Of a stretch of DNA of 64,000 bases, positions 57,411 to 64,000 are shown piece after piece. Source of the DNA: Dermanyssus gallinae (Eukaryota; Arthropoda; Arachnida; Mesostigmata; Dermanyssidae); assembly GCA_003439945.1 (NCBI GenBank), contig QVRM01002482.1, forward strand, positions 162,001 to 226,000, written 5' to 3'. Both the position numbers and the translations under genes were made by a program. How positions within the stretch are numbered: position 1 is the stretch's first letter; every line of letters begins with the position of its first letter. Under the pieces are notes generated by a model. The model saw only the letters and a list, made by a program, of their open reading frames with translations, was not told the origin of the DNA and did no database searches.

Positions 57411-57633
57411 ACGAACGGCGGCCGCGGCGGTGACTAACACTCGCGTTACACATGATCAATGTCGCGTTGATAATGGTTGTGCGGTGAGGTCAGAGAGAGA
57501 GATAGAGAGATCGAGAGAGAAGAGTAACAGAGAATGCGCGCCAGAAAAGGATAGGCAAAGGAGGGAAGCGAGAAAGGAACAGAGAGATAGAGATGTATGT
57601 TGTCGGATATAAACGTAACTCAAATAAAAATAC

Positions 57634-57729
57634 CTGGATAAATTAGAGACCTTGCTCATCGCTCGCCTCGGTCGGTATCGATGAAAACCCCTGTCACCCC
57701 TTATCTCAGCTGCGTGCGGACGGTGTGTA
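57634..57729 (-). CDS. Internal exon of the poly-Q gene (96 bp)
   Basis: Acceptor TGTGTCTTGCAG and donor TCCAG|GTATTTTTA bound a 96-bp exon. It enters needing one base (T) and leaves two (AG), matching the next exon. It encodes an Arg/His-rich stretch, RGDRGFHRYRPRRAMSKVSN type, ending in LSR. An internal ATG (MSKVSNLSR) could be a translation start if upstream sequence is untranslated; otherwise it continues a 5' exon such as that at 63439. Confidence 0.62.
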
Positions 57730-57739
57730 CTGCAAGACA

Positions 57740-58720
57740 CAATGCGATAATGATGATGATGATGATGATGTCTGTGATGATTATATTGATGAGAACAACG
57801 ACGACATTTCAATGACGCCTCGCGACCGGAGACGACGCATAGGTGCAGGGGTTAGAGCCCACCGCCCTCATCACCCTTATACATTTGTATTTATGGGGTC
57901 CGTTCTACGAAGCATTGCAAAAGCAGTCCCGTGGACGTTAGATGTTGGCTAAGGATAAGCCCGAAGAAGGCTTTTTACTGGATTAACTTGCTTCGGACAT
58001 TAGGGTGGGTGGCTGCCACAATAGTGGTGGTGCTCGCACGAGCCCTCAGGCCTTACCGCCTTGAGACGCCCGCCCGCCCGCCCGCGTACAAAGTAGTGTG
58101 GGAGCCCTTCGCCGTCATTCGCCTGTAGTGCGTGGCATAGCCACCCCAGCGGACTGCCCTTGTCTGAGGCGGCTTGGCCAATGGCGATTCGCACATGTGT
58201 ACACACACTCAAAGAGATACGCTCACGCTACAATCACAGACGCCTGCACACTCGACGTCTCACGGGCGGATTACTCTAGTGTCTGTCTCTCCGTCTGACA
58301 GAGGTTTTTAATTGTCGCAAAGTCGGTCCCAGTAGTAAAGCGTACTACCATAAAGATGAGCACCTGTTTTTGGTGTTAGTATTGTCATGCTCGTTGTTGC
58401 TTGTTATTATTTTGATTTTGTTCTGTTAACGTTGTTGCCTCTATGTAACTGTGTTCTTTCGTCTTCGTCGCCGTCATCGTCTCGCCGCGGTTTCTGTCTT
58501 TATTTTTCACAATTCTTTATTTATTTGTTTGTTTGAGCGGTGATATTTGGGCGCTTGCTACGATACTTCATTCGAACTTCACTTTAATGTCTGCTGCTTA
58601 TTGACATTATCGAAGCACATTGTTAATTTAAAGTTTTACTACTTAGTTAGATTAGTTATTGCGGTATTACACCAATAACGTCAATGGAGTATTTGCAAAA
58701 CGTAGTTGAAGTTTCCCGTT
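57740..58720. other. Upstream or intronic sequence without clear features
   Basis: (GAT)n repeats at 57745-57800. G+C-rich part at 57980-58300. No exon identified. Confidence 0.5.
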
Positions 58721-58849
58721 GTCTTAAGGCAATTTTCGCGCAGTTCTGAAAATCATACGAGGCCGGAAAAACAACTGACGCGAACGGTCAGCCCAAACAG
58801 ATATCAAGAGAAAGAACGCTTGAATATGCCAGATGCCAAAATCTTTGTT

Positions 58850-59110
58850 GGCCAATGAGTGTCTTAACCTAACGGAATAGTTTCTCCAGTGATCGATCGC
58901 AGTCAACAAAAAGGAGAGAGCTCTGGACAAGTCTCAGGAAACTACCTTCCTATAGCTCAATGTGTCTGCGTATGACCACCTTAGTCTCAATCAACATGGA
59001 TTCACCAAGGGACGCTCAACTGCAAATTAACTCCTTGAAGTTGAACTTCAGAGGGGGCAATCATAAGCTGCCGTAAGAGAAAATGGCTGCTCATGAAATA
59101 GGCTCTTGTG
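58850..59110 (+). mobile_element. Short LINE reverse transcriptase relic
   Basis: One plus-strand frame reads DHLSLNQHGFTKGRSTAN, stop, LLEVELQRGQS, stop. QHGFTKGRST is a standard R1-type finger motif (Q.GF..GRST). Preceding sequence with YLPIA may match YRPI. It is antisense to the poly-Q gene, probably in its first intron. Different from the three-copy family, which has QFGFRRGQST. Confidence 0.7.
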
Positions 59111-59495
59111 AGGAGTTCTTTATGCTGCTGCAAACATACTTCACGAATGTTCGCAGTATTTGCTAGTTACTTGGGTCATGCTCTCAAAGCCTTTAACGTT
59201 ACCTAAAAAATACATGCCGAAGATATTTAAACTGGTACGGAAGACAATACATTTTATAGCAAACTAGTACCAAGCAAATCGCATGGATATACCTGTGCTA
59301 AAACGTCGCAGGCGTAACGAACAAATCCCTCGAGATACCCGGACAATGTTAACGAAAAGATTATATATAAGTATGTTTAAAGACTTGGTAGCAACCCTTT
59401 ATAGGCAACTTGAGATCCATCAAAATATTGTTGAAACATCGACTGCAACGTTTCGATTGTCTAATTTTATTTTGGAATGTTTTTTACAGGAACAG

Positions 59496-59500
<5 letters not shown>

Positions 59501-59541
<41 letters not shown>
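59501..59541. repeat. (AT)n microsatellite
   Basis: About 40 bp of AT. Confidence 0.95.
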
Positions 59542-59543
<2 letters not shown>

Positions 59544-60304
59544 TTGTACGAAATTATAGTTGTTGACCAACATTGATTTATTATGTACACGTGTACACAG
59601 TAAACGTATTCAAACTGCTCGACTGCAAACCAGTTCGACAGCTTTGCACACCTATACCACTATCTATCGGTGGCCCTGAAAACGGCACAATTTCGTCACT
59701 AACTTCTAGTATTATTACAACAATAGTTTTATGAATATGCTAAACGCTTAGCACGTTTAAGCTCGCGAAGATGTGCGTAACACGCTCGTTCTTCGTTAGA
59801 AATAGGTCAGGCAGGAGAATCTTGTCCCATGAGCAGGGTGTGCGGGATCGTCGGAGGCTTCCCAAGTAGGCCCCAGAATAGCAAAGGCAGAACAGAGCTG
59901 GTAAGGCCAACTGGATGTTGGCAGGTGGAGCTTTCGGCAGTGTGGCCCTCGGCAAGTGGTTCAGGACGTAACCTAAAATAGACGCCGACATCCCGCGGAA
60001 CTCTTCATCGTGCATCAATAGAGACGGTGCTTCTAAGAAGCTCGCAGAATACCTTCCATCGAACATTACTACAGTGCACAAACGGGGCCCGCTATCGCTG
60101 TCGAATTCCCCTGAATATCTTTAAAGGTAAAATAAGAACAGCTTTATAAGAACCTTAAAGGATCTCTCAGGGCAAGTAAAAGGTTATTACACTCATAACA
60201 ATTTAAAACGGTGACAACATCTCAAAGGGTGAAGACAACAAGCGACAAAGCGCAGAGACGAAATGTTCTAAGAACATAGGAGACCCACGTGACTCGTTTT
60301 CATA

Positions 60305-60362
60305 GTATATTCGTTGGAAAAACATATATATATATATAAATATTCAACGAGTATACTATGAC
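60305..60362. repeat. Inverted repeat around (AT)n
   Basis: ATAGTATATTCGTTG on the left is matched by CAACGAGTATACTAT on the right, with an AT-rich loop of about 24 nt. Confidence 0.75.
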
Positions 60363-60631
60363 ATACGTATCGGTATTTTATGTATGACGTTGACTGTGAC
60401 AACGATATAGGCGAGGGCCACCGAAACACCATCCAGGTTAAGCAATCCTCTTCTCTTGACCTTCTTTATAGCATTTTCATAGCACAGACTGGTCGTATAT
60501 CAGAATGGCAGACGACTTTCTTAGCAGTATGGACACAGAGGGTGACGTGGAGCTAAAGGACTGTTGACCGCATTGGCGCCGATGTGTGTATAAGCGCTGT
60601 CTCATTCCTTATTAAAAAAAAAAAACAAATC

Positions 60632-60766
60632 AACGATTACAACAACAGCAACAGCAGCAACAACAACAACAATAATAACAACATCATCAACAACAATAAC
60701 AACAACAACAACATCAACAACAAAAACAACAACAACCATAACAACAACAACAACAAAAACAACACG
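60632..60766. repeat. (CAA)n-rich microsatellite
   Basis: About 135 bp of AACAAC, ATAACA and ATCAAC trinucleotide variants. Poly-Asn and poly-Val/Leu ORFs over it are artefacts. Confidence 0.93.
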
Positions 60767-60799
60767 ACCAGGGCATAGAAGTCCGACTGTAAAATCCCG

Positions 60800-61700
60800 C
60801 ACGGGCGGAGCAAGGGCAGTCTAAACTGCATGCCGTTAAGCACCCGCCTCTGGCAAATAGTCCAATACTCCTGGCATATACATCTATGTATAAATGTCCC
60901 ATCTGTGTCATTCTACTACAGTTCGTAGCTTACTGCCATACTAGGCTGCTGCAGATCTCTAGTCATTGTTCAGTGCTCGGCGTCCGCCAAACACTTATTA
61001 TTGCTCTAGACCGTGCCAGCTATTGAGACGTCCAACGAATGCTAATAACGTACAACACGTGCCAATAACGTCTAACACATGCGCCCTGTCGTTTCGTAGA
61101 TTAATTATCGTAGTCGTAGATTAATTATAGATGAGCGCAACAACAATGGCTGCGATGGCTATGATCGTGATACGTGCCTAATAGAGTGGTATGTACACAT
61201 TTAATTTTGTCTGCCTGACATAAAATAGTCCAACAAACTTTCTCTCAAACGTGCAATCCATACAGGTCGATCGATTTGCTGTCGATTATTGCACGACTTG
61301 AAACACACAGTAATCTTGTTCGTTTCCTGATGATTGCTGTTAAAATATTATAATCTTGTACGGCCTTTAACGCTGTAACGGCATGTGCAATAAGATAACA
61401 ATACTTGCCCACTGGTAATCATAACGACATCAACGATTAGAAAGTCCAAAAACATTATGCCAAGAACACCAAATGTTGTTCGGATGATTCCAAGTTCCAG
61501 GCTAAAATAGTTTTCATACCAATTCTATGGTGAATATATCATGAATGAAATAGTTTTCATACACAAGAAAATTGCTGCTGTGCTCAGAATCTTGGCTCAA
61601 TGCGAGTTGTGCAAACCGGGGAGTCACACAGTGATATGCGTGCGCTTTCGGAAATAATACTATCGGAGATAGTCAGACACAAGCGTTTTGTATCTAGGTG
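60800..61700. other. Anonymous stretch
   Basis: No gene recognised; a GTAGATTAATTAT phrase is repeated in tandem near 61098-61128. Confidence 0.5.
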
Positions 61701-61721
61701 CAAATCATAGATGTTGCTTGA

Positions 61722-62095
61722 ATGACACGACCACTACGACACCGCACAAATTATCGGGATTTCTATATGGACACTACAGTAGCAAAATGGAAAGCATTAC
61801 TAATCCGCAGGTTGGACGAGCTTTATAAACTAGGTCTGGTCCGCTCCTGTACGGTAACGCTAAATCTTTCGTTAGGGCAATTGGGAAAGCTTAGAAAAAC
61901 TGAATTCCCAATGTTTATATATAGGCGGGAGAGAAATAAGAGAGCTGCAGTAGAACAAATTTCCAATGGTATGGGACTTAGATGAAATGGATGATACGGT
62001 GGAAGCCGCCTGGAAAATGTTGCTATCTGAGAAGTCACCTGGATTTGATCTGGCTGCACGTGGTTTCGTTATAGCTGTAGAAGCAGTAGCACTAG
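61722..62095 (+). mobile_element. LINE ORF2 linker/RT start fragment
   Basis: An 87-codon frame (61722-61985) resembles the linker between endonuclease and RT. In a shifted frame FPMVWDLDEMDDTVEAAWKM and LLSEKSPGFDLAARGFV follow (61960-62075). The KSPGFDL phrase matches the GK(A/S)PG.D start of R1-type reverse transcriptases, and the acidic stretch with EAAWKML before it matches the usual upstream helix. Sequence beyond 62095 does not continue the domain. Antisense to the poly-Q gene. Confidence 0.6.
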
Positions 62096-62099
62096 TGAA

Positions 62100-63430
62100 A
62101 ATCGTTGTGGGGGTAGTCGTAGTGTGGTCGTAGGGGGTTACACGTTCGTAGCAACAACCCCGCCGGAGAGAACAAACAAGAGTCGCGTGCACATAATTTG
62201 CAGGTTGTTGGATCGGAATCCGGAATGCCGGTCGTGGACACACGACGGTTTTGTTGTTTATCCGACTCTGTTGACAAGAGCCCCAACAGCGCCTCGATGA
62301 TAATGATGCTGATGATGAAAATGACGACGAGAACAACCTCCTCAAGACCACAACAATCATCAGCCTGCACAGCGAGAAGCAGCATTTCCACAACGGCGAG
62401 GAGGATGGTGACCAAAATTAACAACAACAACAACACAGCTTTGGCGACTACCGACGACGCGTAATCGGAACGCGAGGTTGTAGGACAAACGCGGTGAAGA
62501 AACATCACGACCCTATCGGGCCGGCGGGCTGTCACGGACCGACGCGTTCTTTGGAACGAGATGAAGGAGGGTGCAGCCAAAGGAACCCGAAGACGGAGAG
62601 AAAATTCAACGACCGACGAACGAGCCCCAAAAAGCAGCGAACTTTGAGCGGGAGGCGAAAAGCGGCCGCAAGAGAGAGGAAAAAGGACTTCAGAAGGGCA
62701 AAGACGGCAACGACCACGGGAAGAAAGGCCGGCGATGTCGGACGTGGACAAGCAGAAGAGGAAATCGCGCCGCCAGGGGTCCGAATGATGCAAACTACGA
62801 TCCATAGGGGGAAAAACATCAAAGAGGCGCGGACAGTTCGGACGAAGTTGTAGAGCCGGCGGGGGGGGGGGGGGTAGTAGTACTTGTTCTAGCTGTAGCT
62901 AGGGATAAAAGTGGTTAAGAAGAAGAGAATTCTTCGTCCGCTTGCCCCTCATCATCATCATCAGCACAACCATTATCATCATTATGATCGCGTCACCATT
63001 GCACCGCCCCTTGTCGTTTCGTTTCGACAAGAGACACGAATGTCGAGCGCCTTTGTCTTTCTTATCCGCCTCCGAGGAAGTGCTGTCCTCTTCACTTGCT
63101 TGCCGACGTCGCATTCTGAACTTATTTTCTCGTCGGAGTGCACGTCGTGCAGCAAAATTGTAGCCGGTCGTTCTGCATTTGATCCGCCCCAAAGACCTTT
63201 CATGCCCCCCCCCCCTCCCTCCCAATCATGATCGGACACGAGAGCGCATGCGCCCGCCGCTCGACGCTTCCACAATCCCCTTTTTTACTCACGCGCACTT
63301 TCTTTCTTTGGCCTATCTCGTTTATCTTTTCTATATGGTGGACCTAGCACTGTTGTTCTCACTCTCTCTATTTCTCTCTCTAGATATATATATATATATA
63401 CATATTTGTCGATGGTTCCTCCCTCTTCCT
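62100..63430. other. G+C-rich, purine/pyrimidine-skewed region
   Basis: Long ORFs occur in several frames on both strands (62092-62805 minus, 62494-62853 plus). They look compositional, consisting of Arg/Lys-rich against Leu/Ser-rich shadows of a purine-rich strand. G and C homopolymers occur at 62862-62873 and 63208-63220. It may be the 5' region of the minus-strand gene, but no exon other than that at 63439 fits. Confidence 0.45.
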
Positions 63431-63438
63431 CTACATAC

Positions 63439-63551
63439 GTCCACTCAAGCTTTCTCCGCTCAGGCGGCGGTCTAGACAAAGGAGCGCTTTTGCGCCTGCC
63501 ACGCGCAAGATGCCCCGAGGTGGAAGGTGGCCCAAAGCGGACCGACGACAT
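63439..63551 (-). CDS. Tentative first coding exon of the poly-Q gene
   Basis: An ATG at 63551 in a purine -3 context (GCA before ATG) starts MSSVRFGPPSTSGHLARG, then an RRKSAPLSRPPPERRKLEW segment. A donor matching GTATGT follows at 63438, leaving two bases (AC) that combine with the T opening the exon at 57729 to make a Thr codon. With this exon the five exons total 1968 bp, divisible by three, 655 residues. RRKS is a possible kinase site. The intron would be 5.7 kb with LINE relics. The evidence is only the donor and phase; other upstream exons are possible. Confidence 0.35.
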
Positions 63552-63559
63552 TGCTTCAC

Positions 63560-64000
63560 GGCGGATAACCAATGAAGACGACCACGACGGCAATGACGAG
63601 ACACATGCCGGCGGTTTTATGCAAACGCTGTTTACCTTCGAACACCGCACAGTGCGTGCAGGCCATTCTCCTGCTTGTCCGCGCGTCTGAAGACCTGCGC
63701 CTAAACTACGCAAAACCTTTCCTACCACCGTGCCTGCCTGCCTTTATGCTAGTTCATCGCTTCGCTCGAGAAAGGGATCAACGATTTCGTTTGCCTGCCG
63801 CCTTAGCGTGGACAACGCTTTTAGACGAATCATTCCCCCCCCCCCCCAGTCTGGTTCGCTTTCTCCCACATTCCTTTGCGTCGTCCAACTAATACCTTTA
63901 TTAGTCCTGCATTTGTTTACCTAGACGCAATTAATGTAGACGCTGTTGTCAGAGCCTCATTAAATCTTTATCCTAACACTACATGGAACCAACAATAGCA
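63560..64000. other. Possible 5' flank or further exons, unresolved
   Basis: Pyrimidine-rich, with C runs at 63836-63847. ORFs on both strands lack motifs. If the exon at 63439 is first, the promoter would lie here or beyond the window. Confidence 0.3.

Noticed and set aside
57169..57612. 147-codon plus-strand ORF
   Set aside because: Made of the 29-bp tandem repeat, a CAA tract and GA-rich sequence inside the intron; antisense to the gene.
59740..60081. 113-codon minus-strand ORF as a gene
   Set aside because: Ordinary residue composition but no recognisable motif, splice signals or repeat partner; not enough to annotate.
62092..62853. 237-codon minus-strand and 119-codon plus-strand ORFs
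   Set aside because: Mutual shadows in a strand-skewed G+C-rich region. No domain, and the hydrophobic run in the minus frame arises from AAC/GAT-type trinucleotide repeats.

Overview
The window looks like one nuclear chromosome segment from an arthropod; a chelicerate such as a mite or tick would fit, but that is inference. There are no operons, ribosome-binding sites or dense ORFs. Instead there are dozens of (AT)n microsatellites, GT..AG exon boundaries, polyglutamine coding sequence, mariner and Tc1 transposons, tRNA-derived SINEs and many broken non-LTR retrotransposons (LINEs). Most long ORFs are noise or shadows.

Layout. 1-740: 3' end of a LINE with a restriction-like endonuclease (RLE-LINE). 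890-2990: a diverged duplication array with (AT)n. 3030-3645: two adjoining hexanucleotide arrays. 3700-9640: mostly anonymous, with an orphan LINE 3' tail near 4.6 kb. 9660-12030: an R1-like LINE whose ORF is split by a 252-bp element with a 14-bp target-site duplication. 12-18.9 kb: a small transposase remnant and an antisense LINE remnant. 18893-22444: a LINE with both ends and its target-site duplication intact but the reverse transcriptase deleted. 23231-26186: a complete-length mariner and a Tc1-like element in the same AT tract, both dead. 27.2 kb: a tRNA-derived SINE. 28.3-35.4 kb: a cluster of LINE fragments in both orientations. 35.4-40.5 kb: mostly anonymous.

The one convincing host gene is on the minus strand. 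Four exons (57634-57729, 56760-57100, 54323-54453, 40541-41827) have plausible splice sites and mutually compatible phases. They encode a low-complexity protein with poly-Q, poly-T, poly-A and His-rich tracts and a KRKR motif, possibly a nuclear regulator. A fifth, 5' exon at 63439-63551 is phase-compatible and tentative. Introns hold SINE, LINE and microsatellite insertions. The gene family was not recognised.

The most interesting points are: repeated abutment of RLE-LINE copies to (AT)n tracts, which suggests microsatellite targeting; a short retroposed element whose removal restores the host LINE frame; two tRNA-SINE copies with clean target-site duplications; an internally deleted LINE with six 28-bp 5' UTR repeats; and a Tc1-like element with IR/DR-style ends.
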